Both the position numbers and the translations under genes were made by a program. This document shows positions 11,012-20,931 of a stretch of 64,000 bases of DNA, in pieces. Under the pieces are notes generated by a model that saw nothing but the letters and a program-made list of their open reading frames with translations, was not told the origin of the DNA and did not search any database. This stretch comes from Sodiomyces alkalinus F11 (taxonomy: Eukaryota > Ascomycota > Sordariomycetes > Glomerellales > Plectosphaerellaceae). The stretch lies in assembly GCF_003711515.1 (NCBI RefSeq), contig NW_021167089.1, positions 969,799 to 1,033,798 of the forward strand, in the 5' to 3' direction. Every line of letters begins with the position of its first letter. Position 1 is the stretch's first letter.

Positions 11012-11461
11012 ATGCCCTCTGATCTTTTCATCACAAATCCCCGTCCCACCGCCGCGCCGAACGCATACAAACATACTGGCCGAGGCGGCGCAGGCAATAC
11101 CATCCGCGTCCGCCCCAAAGACACCGCCGTCAAGACCTTGTCACCGACCACGCCACCGGCACCGACACCCACTCCCGCCGCGCCCGCTGCTTTGTCGTGT
11201 GCATGTAATACAGACCGTACACCAGGCAGGTTTCACACTGGCGTGGGCGGCGCGGGGAATGTGCATGCCGCAGGAGAGCGGGCTCCGAATGTCAGCTTGG
11301 ACGAGGAGATACTGCGCGCTAGGGTCAGGGAGCTGTCTGGTGTTGGACATCCTCATCACGTCGGAGTTGGCGGCGCAGGGAATGTGGTTCATCGGGAGGA
11401 GAAAGCAGGGTGGAGGAAGGGGGCCAGTTCAGCTTGGGATTTCATACTCAAGCCTCAGTAA
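11012..11461 (+). CDS. DUF3602 / Par32-like protein
   Basis: Single exon, 149 aa. Three copies of the family repeat are visible: GRGGAGN (residues 23-29), GVGGAGN (about 77-83) and GVGGAGN (about 117-123). Between them lie Pro/Ala- and Ser/Thr-rich, probably disordered segments. Yeast Par32 carries the same repeats, is phosphorylated downstream of TORC1/Npr1 and inhibits Mep ammonium transporters by entering the pore; whether this protein does the same is inference. An alternative role cannot be excluded because many fungi carry several DUF3602 proteins. No intron is needed. The start ATG at 11012 lies in context CACAATG after an A-rich leader, and the protein ends just before convergent arp1. 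Confidence 0.85.
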   Translation: MPSDLFITNPRPTAAPNAYKHTGRGGAGNTIRVRPKDTAVKTLSPTTPPAPTPTPAAPAALSCACNTDRTPGRFHTGVGGAGNVHAAGERAPNVSLDEEILRARVRELSGVGHPHHVGVGGAGNVVHREEKAGWRKGASSAWDFILKPQ

Positions 11462-12074
11462 GCCTTAAAAGACTTTTTTGCTGGATATAATATGGGCTGG
11501 GCTTGTGAGGGTAAGGTGCCTACCTAAGGTACTTAAAATGCCTCTAGAGCGAGCGAACTTGACAGGTCCGTTCGTCCAGTTGTACACGGCTTCGAGAGCC
11601 GCCTGTGGATCGTCATTCAGAACAACACAACCCCCATGAAACGTAGCACGACGATGGGCTGACGGAGGACAACAGATAGGGGTATCATTTCAACTTGTAG
11701 AGCTGACCATTACCTCATATGCCGCCTCTGTCCAAGGCGTACTCATTCGTCTGGATCCTCGTCCACGTCCATCTCCTCTCAGTCATTGTCACAACACTTT
11801 CTTTCTCCTCTATCCCTCGAGACGTCGTTGTTGGGAAAGGAAGCGGACCATTTCTCTCCTTCCTATCCTCTCTCTATCTTCGTGGCATATCACTGTCAAA
11901 ATGGTGACAGAACGAACGGTATACTCCCGGCCTCAAGCCAAAATGTACCCATCATGGAGAGATACCGATTTTCTGCATGAACCTCCAGGATTGACACACA
12001 ACCACCGTTAATCGGTACGCAAGCTTGCCGGACTCGCTCGCGAATCGCTGTTATATCCCAAGAAGTCATGTCGC
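11462..12074. other. intergenic, convergent 3' flanks
   Basis: About 0.6 kb between the stop codons of the DUF3602 gene and arp1. No gene or repeat seen. Confidence 0.6.
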
Positions 12075-13540
12075 TTATGTAAATTTGGTATGGATTATGT
12101 CCGGATTCTCGTGCCAGTCGTCGATGCTCACCCACATCTAAAGCCCAGAACATGTTAGCAGCTACTTGATCTCGACAGAAGCCCCGACTGACGACTTGCC
12201 TTTCGGAATGTGCTGAGTCCAGCCAAAATGCTGCCTCCGATCCACGTCGAGTATTTGCGCTCCGGGGGCGCGAAAATCTTTATCCTCATGTCTTTGACCG
12301 CCAGCCGCTGAAGCTCCGTCAGGAGACGGTCGCCGAACCCCTTGGTCAGCGTGCTGCCGCCGGACAGCACAATGTTGCTGTACAGTGATTTGCGGAGGTC
12401 GAGGTCCGTGCGGCTGATGGCGTCCACCACGATCTGGTGCACACCGGGATACTCGAGGCCGATGATTTCGGGGTCGAAGAGGATTTCTGGTGCCCGGAAC
12501 CGCTCGGCGCCAATCTGCATCGATACATGGTAAGCCCCCATGCTTGGCTGCTTTGGGGTTTTGGGGTGGCGGGGGGAGCTTGTAACAAAAGGGAGAGAAA
12601 CATGGCCGCAAGCCTCACCTTCATTTTGTGCCCGTCAGGCAATACGTATTCGACAGTCTTCCCCTGGTCTCCCGACCGCTGCATCCATTCCTTCTCTTCG
12701 CGGCGCGGATCTTGCGCAACGTAGGTGACCGACTCCTTGATCAGACGAACGACTTCCTTCTCGGCACTGGTGTGGAACACGTAGCCGCTCTTGCGTAGCA
12801 GGGTCTGCAGGTATTCGGTGACGTCGCGACCGGCCACGTCGATGCGACGGATGCTGCTGGGCATGGCGAACCCTTCGTACACAGGCACGGCGTGTGAGAC
12901 GCCGTCGCCCGAGTCGAGGACAATGCCGGTCGTGCGGCCAGACGCGTAGAGTGAGAGGACGGCTTGGATCGAGGTGTGAAGGGCGGGCACGTTGAACGTC
13001 TCGAAAAGGATCTGCGCCGCAATGTCGCGGTTGCTCCGGGGATTCAAAGGAGGTTCGGTAAGGAGGACGGGATGCTAGAAATCCAGGCAGAATGTTTGTG
13101 TTAGCATAACCGGTGTCCCATAAAGGTGAGGGCTGGGAAAAGGGGTGGGGAAAAGGGGTGGCCGAGGCGGTAGGTGTGTGTGTGTGTGTGTGTATGAGAG
13201 AAAGATGGCCTATGTAAAGATGATGCCGCACCTCCTCGCTGAGCGTCTTGAGTCCTTCGCCGTATACGTATTCCCAGATTTTCTCCATATCATCCCAGTC
13301 CGTAACGATGCCATGTTCTAACGGATACCGGATCTTTAGCAGGCCACGTAGCTCCGTCGCCGCCTTCTGCCCGATGAAGACCTCCCCCTCCAGCGCACCG
13401 GCGAGTACCCTGAGATGTTTGGGTCTTCCTACGAATGAAGGGAAGTAGCATTTTGGTAGGTCGTCGCCCGCGAATCCTGCTCGAATCGTGCCAGAGCCAT
13501 TGTCGAGGACAATGGGAGCGTTGTGAAGAGAGTCTGCCAT
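12075..13540 (-). CDS. arp1: actin-related protein Arp1 (centractin), dynactin filament subunit
   Basis: Exons complement(join(12075..12137,12200..12514,12619..13074,13232..13540)), 380 aa, the same length as Neurospora RO-4. The protein begins [18 protein letters not shown] (nucleotide phosphate-1 loop), continues with [35 protein letters not shown] (phosphate-2 loop) and [15 protein letters not shown], and ends [15 protein letters not shown]. Arp1 forms the short filament of dynactin, which links dynein to cargo and supports nuclear movement and straight hyphal growth (ropy phenotype when lost in Neurospora). The last intron (12138-12199) uses a GC donor (AAG|GCAAGT), the others GT. A second in-frame ATG lies three codons upstream at 13549; the inner one matches the family. 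The first intron carries a GT repeat. Confidence 0.97.
13174..13193. repeat. (GT)10 microsatellite in arp1 intron
   Basis: Perfect dinucleotide run inside intron 1 of arp1, next to an imperfect duplicated GGGGTGG(GG)AAAA block. Confidence 0.95.
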
Positions 13541-15165
13541 GGTGCGCAAGGCATACGAGACGCCCGACTCCTTCGCCCGTTTTTCAAAAGTCCTTCTCGC
13601 GCAGTCTACCTTGTCGTCGTGTTCGTTTTCGGATCGTCAAATCTTGAGAGGCTCGGGCTTTGGCAGCACGGTGGGTTGGTATAGAAGAGCGACGTTCGTC
13701 GGCTACCGAGACAAGAGACGAGATGGTCACAAAGTTGTTGTTGTGGTTTGTTTGTTCGTTTTGTATGTTTGTTTGTTTGTTTTAACTGGGACGTCGTAAT
13801 TGGCGATACTCTTGAAGCTTTCGTCTCGCAAAGTTGAGCCACCTTCATTTCCAGGGGAGCTTCTCAAGAACAGCAAGAACCTCAAGACGCGGTCAAGGAT
13901 CGGCTTGGGCCTCAGGAGCTGCAGGGGCGCGAGGCGCTAAACTAAACCGGGAGAGCCACCCAGAGTAACGTAATCAGGCACGGCCGTTTTAGCTTTGTAC
14001 CTTACTGGGCTTATAACTAGTTATTGGAATATAAATAAGGTACGCGGATTTATATATATATTTATGTAAGTGAAGTTCGTGGTACTTTTACGGGGATATC
14101 TAACTATTAGGAAAAATAAAGGGAAATAAGTATAGATATATAGGACCGAGATACCCTATAAGTCTAATGTGATATAGTTTATTATACCTTAATAAGGAGG
14201 CTATGGGTATCTGATAGTAGATATAGGATAGAAGGAGGAGTTAATATATTAATAAAGCATAAGAGAAATTCCGTTCGTATTCCCTTCTCTATTTACTGTT
14301 TTTATCAGAATCTCTCCTACTATTATTATCTTATACTACTAGGAGTGCTGCTGCTACGGACAGGGGAACAAGGAGACGGAGAGAGTATATCATCTCCCTA
14401 CCGCCGGCACCATACTACGCGGAACACTCAAGATCAGAATACCACCAAATATCCGCCCATCTTCCCTCATCGTTCCTCATCCATCCTCACTCTTCCTAAC
14501 CATCACCGCCACCGCCTCTGCCTTGACCTGTCCCCTTATACCACCGCTTCGTACCGAGAACACCTCCCCCCTGACCTGGCTAGAGCAAGAATGCTCCTAA
14601 TCCCACCACCTCTCGCCGCCTCGATGCAGAATAAAAAGAACGCAAAGCAAACCTCTGGTGAAACAGGAAAAAAGAAGGTCGCTGAAAGCAAGCACCAAGT
14701 TGTAAAAAGTTGTTGGGTCATGCCATCGTAAGATATGTCGTATCCACTTCCTGGACTTTCCAAACGCGTCTTGCTCTTCACCTCTGCGCTCAGCCGACTC
14801 GATCATGCATTTCCCCCCCTCCCCCTCCTCCTCCGAATCCCAATAGGCAGAGTTGACATCCAGAAGATATAAACCAAGCTTCCGTGGAGCCGTCTGTAAC
14901 AGCTACAAAAGTCGGCATGTGCTGCTCTCATGATACTGCCCAGCTTGGGACTGTGCCAGCGTTATACCAAGGCGAATCGACTTCCCCCGAGCGTCAAGGG
15001 AAATACATCAGGGTCGTCAACTGAACTGGTTCACCCCCCTCGGCTCACAGCCATGTTTGTTTTTTTCTTTTTCTTTTTTTCTGTTCCCCCTTCTCCTTTG
15101 CTGCGTTTTCAAAAGGTATCCGTCTCGTTGCTCGCAACTGTTCCAAAGGTATCTGCGGCTACTTA
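13541..15165. other. intergenic with AT-rich island
   Basis: The first 300 bases are the arp1 leader side with a TTTG repeat at about 13748-13781. From about 13985 to 14345 base composition drops sharply to AT-rich (see repeat entry). From 14345 it returns to normal; pyrimidine-rich runs near 15057-15090 lie downstream of the large minus-strand gene. No gene seen. Confidence 0.6.
14015..14172 (+). repeat. RIP-decayed dispersed repeat, copy A
   Basis: This stretch matches the reverse complement of 59953-60108 over about 145 bases at roughly 80 per cent by eye. Shared anchors are ATAAATAAGGTAC, GTGGTACTT, ACGGGGATAT, GGGAAATAAGTAT, GATATATAGGA and TACCCTATAAGTCTAAT. Most mismatches are C/T or G/A. 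It sits in a longer AT-rich island (about 13985-14345). No coding capacity or clear terminal repeats. Confidence 0.85.
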
Positions 15166-18100
15166 TCAGTCTTCTGCCCCCCAAAAGAAGTCAATTTCTC
15201 TCGCCCCTAACCACATTTACTCACCTCGCTTCCGTCGACGCTCTTCCCGAGCAGCCTCCTCCTCGGGACTCTTGGGAGTCATGGCCCGAGGTCCGCTAGG
15301 TCGGCGAGTCGGCACTTGAAGCGCCCCGCTCAGGTTGCGGTTCTCCAGCTTGGGGCTGCTTGTGTAGTTGTTGCGTTCCGTCCCGTAGTCGGGTTCCATG
15401 CTCTGGTACGCCAACGGGCTGCCCTTCTGCAGCCTCGAGACCCTGCTAGATCTGCCCGGCGTTTGCGCCCCGTTGTTGTCGAGAGGCTCCTTGGGTGGCC
15501 GGGGCGGTGCGCTGGTGGTTGCGGCGGGCGAACTCCAATATTCTCCCGCACCTGCGGCTCCCCCTGCCGACCCGCCACTGTAGCGGTTGCTTGTCTGCGC
15601 CGGAAACCGGTTCAAACTGGTGGCCGAGCCCGCCCAGTCGGCTGACCTGGGCGACAGAGGTGAATCGTACTCGTGCGCCTGCGACTCGAGCGCCGCCTTG
15701 AACCGTTCCGTCTGCCCTTGTCGTGGCTGAGGGTGCTGCAAGTTGAGCGAGTTGCGGTGTGCCTTGTACTTAGGGTCTTCCGGCGTCATGTAAGTGGCAG
15801 GCGGGGGTGGGACCTCCTCCGCCGCCTCGTTCGTGCCCGCGCCTACCAGATTGGTCTGGGAAAAGCCTGTGTGTAGGTGGTCATCGCCATACGGGTCGCT
15901 ATGGTACTGGCCATCGTCATACTGGGCAACATCTGAGGCGGAACGAGACGTTGGCCTGTCGCCGTACTCGTCGTCGTTTCCTCGTTTGCTAGACATACCG
16001 CTGCCGCGCAACGCTCTGCCCACGCTCGTTGCCGTGGATTCCGACCAACGAGAGATCTTGGGGAACCAGCTCGACGAGCCTTTGGACTTGTGTTTCTTGC
16101 TCCTATCCGTCTTGGGCGTGTTTTCGTTGCTGACCGAGACGTTGTGGGATGTGCTGGGCCGTGGAGGGGTACCCAGAGGTACGGAGCTCCCACGTTGAAT
16201 GTCTTCTTGACGTCCTCCTGGGCTCAGCGTATCTTGACGTGCCTGGGCGTATGGCCCTCCTGGGGCGTAGTCCTCTTCGTTATCTTCATGGACGGTGCTG
16301 ATACGGTGGTCCGAGACCTTCCGCTCGTACCCGCCGAGCTTCGTGGATGGTACCCTGGGGTGCGAGATGGGAATCGAGAGGTGACCAGATTGACTGGCGT
16401 GGCTGGCCGTTGACGTGCCGGCGTGCCCTTCCGGTTCATAGCCGCGGTCTTGTTCGTACCGCATCTCGGGTGGCAGGTTCTCAAACGACTGCCCTGGGCC
16501 GCTGGACACGGCAGGCCTTGCAGTTTGCGCCTTCAGTGTATCCACCTCGGCTAGGAGCTGATTCAGCATGTCTTCGATGCGGCTGAGGTCGTTCGTATCT
16601 TTAGCTCCGAAGCTTCTGAAGAGAGCCCTGCGGAACAAGCTCTTCTTGGGATTGTCCTCCGACGCTGTTCCATCCTGTGACTGGGACGTGCCGCTCATGC
16701 CCTTGACTGACCGAGGTGCGCTGCCAGGATAAGGGCGCGGTCCGCCGATGACGTTCTTCACTGTCTCCTCGGTGTTTTCCTTGACCTCGTTGATAATGGT
16801 GTCCTCGGTCTCCGCCAGAAGCTTCTTCACGCCCTCAAACGAGTTTCGCATTTCGGCTGCTGAGCGTACGAGCGTGACGAGAATCTCCGTGTCTCGTGCT
16901 GTGCGTTGGGCATCACGAACCATGAGCTGAAGAAAAGGGGGGGGAGAAATTAGCATGTCAACTGTAACTCATCTCAATCGAATTTGTGTGACTTACATGT
17001 TGCATCAGGGCAATTATGTCCTTCGACTCGATGCGCTCGATGCCCGCGCCAGTGGCCGCGTCATAAATCGGGGAGACCATTCCCTGTGACATGCCGCTAA
17101 GGTGTCGTGTGTGATCCTTTGGTCCGTAAAACGGGTCTTCCACGCCAGCATCCGGAAGGCCCATCAAGGCCTTACTTTCGGGTTGAATACTTGGAGATTG
17201 CACAGGGCCCTGAGAGATGTATCCCTCATCAAAGTTCTTCTGGCCCGTGGGGCTGGCCACATGGTACCCAGCACCGAACCCATCCGGATCGAGACCTCGC
17301 CCGGCGAGTAGGTCAGGATTCGCCAGGGGACTTGCGCCATCGTAGGGGTTTGTGACCAGAGTGTCTCGTTTCCGTTCTGCCGACGTCCGTTGCCACTCGT
17401 CATCTGGTTCCTGGCTCGGTTGACGACTGTGGGCTGCGGCCCCGGCGACAGCCCCAGCAGCAGCAGCCACCCCCGTTGCGGCCGCCAAACCAAGGCCCCG
17501 GCTCTGCTCATCCTGTCGCGGAGTCGTCTCCGTAACCCAGTTGTCGTCACCACGCGGAGTAGGAGTACGGTCCATTTCCTCCCGCTGCAGAGAGGGATTT
17601 GTCGACAGAGCATCGTCAACGTAGCCAAGTTCCGGCATGGGATCATCCCATGCCGGCATAGCACTGGCGCCCATCTTGGGTTGATCCTCATAGTCAAGGC
17701 GGTCGACGCTGTGCGCTGGCGTGTGAGCTGGTTCGCGGCCTTCCAGGGTCCGCTGCTTGAACGATTTGTTCCTAAACACGCCCTCGGGGACGAACTCCTC
17801 GTTGACTTCCTCGACGGTCGGCTGCTTCGACCGGTCCTTGGCGGCTTTCAAGGCTGCGGCAGCCGCACCTACGGCCCCAAGAGCAATGGCTTTCTCCGAT
17901 TCTGTGGGGGAATGGCGCGAGGTGGACGGTGAATTATGGTACCTCGCGAGGGGGGCCACTTTGCGTCCGTACTCGTCAAGGTGGTACTCTCCCGCAAACT
18001 CCCGAGACCGATTGTGGTGGCTGGACGAGGGTGTCCCGGCGCCATCGCGTTCAGCCAGGTCATCCTGCTGGCTCCTCACGGATCGTTTGTCGGGACTCAG

Positions 18101-20566
18101 GCCACGTTGTGCGGTTGGAGCGGTGTACTGCTCGCCGTAAGACAAATCGGAGTCGCGGTTGTGCGACAGAAAAGAGTCGCGGTTGCCGTAGTCTGTGCCG
18201 GACAGTCCAGATCCGCCGCCGGTGAGAATGGACTGATCGAGCATTGAACCATCCACAAGTGACGCCACGTTTGATTCGACGCCCACGGGGACATCCACGA
18301 TGTTAGGGTTGGCGCCAACGCCGCGGAGCGGTTGGCCCGGTTCCAACTCAGAGCTTCGAATGCTGCGGTCGTCGAGAGATCTGTCGTCGAAAGTCGCACC
18401 GACCACTTTGCCGGGAGCCGAGCCAGGAGAATACAAAGAACCGGGCTGCGGCGATTTATCCGGAGATGCGCTGTCATTTGTCGTCCTCGAGTCGCGTTGC
18501 CCCGCAGCCTCGCTGCCACCTTCAGTGTACCCCGAGACGCTGTAGATTGGGCTGAGTCCACGTTGGTCGGGATGGTACGGGACATAGTTAAGAGGCGGAG
18601 GGACATGCTGGGTGTTGTAGTAGTCCGCGGCAAAGCCCGCGTCAGGATCATACTCCCCTGGATCAACGCCAAGGCCGCGGTCGCCGGTCTCATACTCTTC
18701 GTCGTCATAATCTTGAGGCGTGTTCTGCAATCTTCCGTCCTCATACTCGCCGGTGCGTTTCTGCGGCAGTTCGCGCAAGTCGCCGTGGGAAATGTTGGCA
18801 TGCTTGGTTCCCAGAGTCTGCCGAAACGTGATGGCGTCAGGAGCAGATGAAGTGGGGTGGTCAGAGGCCCCCATAGTGTCCCGAGACACGCCCCTAACCG
18901 GTGAGGTCCTCTCTTCCATGGCAGAATGCGGGCGGTCCGACTCGACAGATAGAATTGATGTACGCGTAAGCTCGGATGGGTTGATTTCGCTCATCAGAGG
19001 CATTGGCGGAGCCGGCGGCTCTTCGTCCTCATACTCCTCAGCGTACCTGTCGCGTCCAAGGCTGCGGCTCCGGGTAGAAGCATCGGCCGGTCGCCGACGC
19101 CTTTGCCTCCTGTCGTCTGGGGACGGTGATATGGGGTCCAACACAGCCGCTGCAAGGCCGGCGGCGGCAGCACCGGCAGCCGCGGCTTTGACAGCGCTGT
19201 TTGAAGCTCTGTGACTGTCTTCTGCGACTTCGTGGACGGACAGGTCGTCGACGGAATCCGCATCGATTCCATACTGGCTGTCGGCATAATCATGCCTTGC
19301 CTCCCGGTCTCTCCGCTCACGATACCGACTGCTGTCTCGATCTCCTCTCCCTGAAGACCTGCGTCGATCCGTGGCAGTAAGGTCCTCTCTAGAGGCCGAC
19401 GTGCCGGTGGCGGTGGATGTGAAGGAATCGCGGCGGCTCTCGCGTTTGCTTTGCTCCCGTTTTAAGGCGCTGAGCTCTGGCAGGATCAGTCTCCGGATCG
19501 CATCCTCGACTGTCTCAAGAAGCTTCGGATTGTTGATGGACGATTTGGGGGCGCCTGAGCGTACGGAATACTGATCGGCAGACCGATGGCTGGGCGAGAT
19601 GCTTGAAGAAAGAATACTGGAATCGGCAGCCGAGACGGCCGAGTCGGCGTGGCTTCGGCTCGACCTCCGTCGGGGGGAGCGTGTCCCATCAGCTGGCTTC
19701 TCGCTTAGGCTACTCGTACGACTTCTGCTGGAGCGGTGCTTCCGTTCCTTTTCCCGGGATCTGTCGGATGACTTGGGCAGTACAGCTCGTTCCTTGCCCT
19801 CGCTTCTGATCTTGGCGTTCTTCACCTTTTCAGCCAAAGCAGCACCAGCGACAGCGCCAACCACACCGGCAGCGAAATGACCACTACGGGAGGGGCTTCT
19901 GTTTCTCTTGGTATCAACGTCTCGCGAGGTCAGATTGGTCGGCCCCGAGCCGTCGAGGAAGCTGTCTGACGGAATGGCCGAGATGTCCGACATGTTCGGA
20001 GGCTGATAGGCGACCGGCTTGGCTTCTGGATCGGGAATCAACGGACTCGCTGGCCGACGTCGACGTGAACCTCGATCGATCTCTATATCGATGGGATTCC
20101 TCGAGACGTTGGACTCTTCGGTGGCGGAAGCATAGGAGCGCATGCTCTCAGTGTCGCCTGTTTCGGGGCCTTCGGGTTCAAGGCGGGTGGTCGCAGTGGA
20201 GGACAATGGAATGCGGCGAGTCAGGGAGGTCTTTCGCGAGCCCTTGGTCTCTGTAATCTGGATGTGGTGGTCGTCCCTGTGTTTCTTGGAGGGCGTCAGA
20301 CGCACACGAACGCTGGGCTTCCGTTCAGTACCCGACGCGCCTGATTTTCCGCCCTCGAAGTACTCGATGAGGAGGGAGGTTTGGGAGCGATTTGCGCGGT
20401 GACCACGAGTCCGTATGGTGACAGGGCTACCGTCGTCGGGTAGAGAATAATGAGAGGCCTCGTCGGGAAGCTTGGCAAGGTCGTCGTTGGTCAATTCGGT
20501 CGGAGTGGGAGAGTCGGTCTCTGTTGGGGCGGGAAGGGGAGGGGCTTTCTTGGTCTCGACTCCCAT
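15166..20566 (-). CDS. large low-complexity protein of unknown function (1,759 aa)
   Basis: Exons complement(join(15166..15173,15225..16926,16997..20566)). The 69-base intron joins MQH to LMVRDAQRT in frame. The last exon (codons E-D-stop) is tentative; without it the frame ends at 15217. Most of the protein is Ser/Arg/Pro/Asp-rich and predicted disordered. Four Ala/Gly-rich hydrophobic segments stand out at about residues 231-247 (FAAGVVGAVAGAALAEK), 458-476, 893-911 and 1025-1046. A helix at about 349-372 (LLETVEDAIRRLILPELSAL) and a long helical stretch at about 1183-1250 spanning the exon junction (ARDTEILVTLVRSAAEMRN) are the best candidates for folded parts. Such Ala/Gly segments recur in Pezizomycotina scaffold proteins such as Woronin-body tethers, but I see no clear homology. 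Function unknown. Confidence 0.85.
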
Positions 20567-20889
20567 TGTGCTCTTTTTTGACGGATGTATTTCTGAACCG
20601 CAGATGATTAAGTCAAAAGGTGGCCGAGAATGAACACCCCGTCAATTGTTGCCCTGCGTTTCTTTCTCTCTCGACGATTGGGCCGAGAAGAGTGAAGGAG
20701 GCTTGTCGGCGGTACTGATGAGCACCTTTTTCTTTCCTTTCTTTTCCCAGCTAGGATGGCATCTGTGTCAAGGCCATCGAGGGATAATGTACGTCCAAGA
20801 TTGTCGCAGAAGAGAGAAGAGGAGAAGAGGGAGAGATCTAAAGCCCTCTCAGAAGAACAAGGCGAAGTAAAAGTTGCTTCTCAGGCCGT

Positions 20890-20930
<41 letters not shown>
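20890..20930. repeat. poly(G) tract, 41 bases
   Basis: An uninterrupted run of G, about 325 bases upstream of the ATG of the 1,759-aa gene; it is poly(C) in that gene's sense orientation. The length may be an assembly estimate. Confidence 0.9.

Positions 20931-20931
<1 letters not shown>

Noticed and set aside
13985..14345. Centromere-like or mitochondrial insertion explanation for the AT-rich island
   Set aside because: Only about 360 bases long, and part of it is shared with another nuclear locus in inverted form, which fits a dispersed repeat better.
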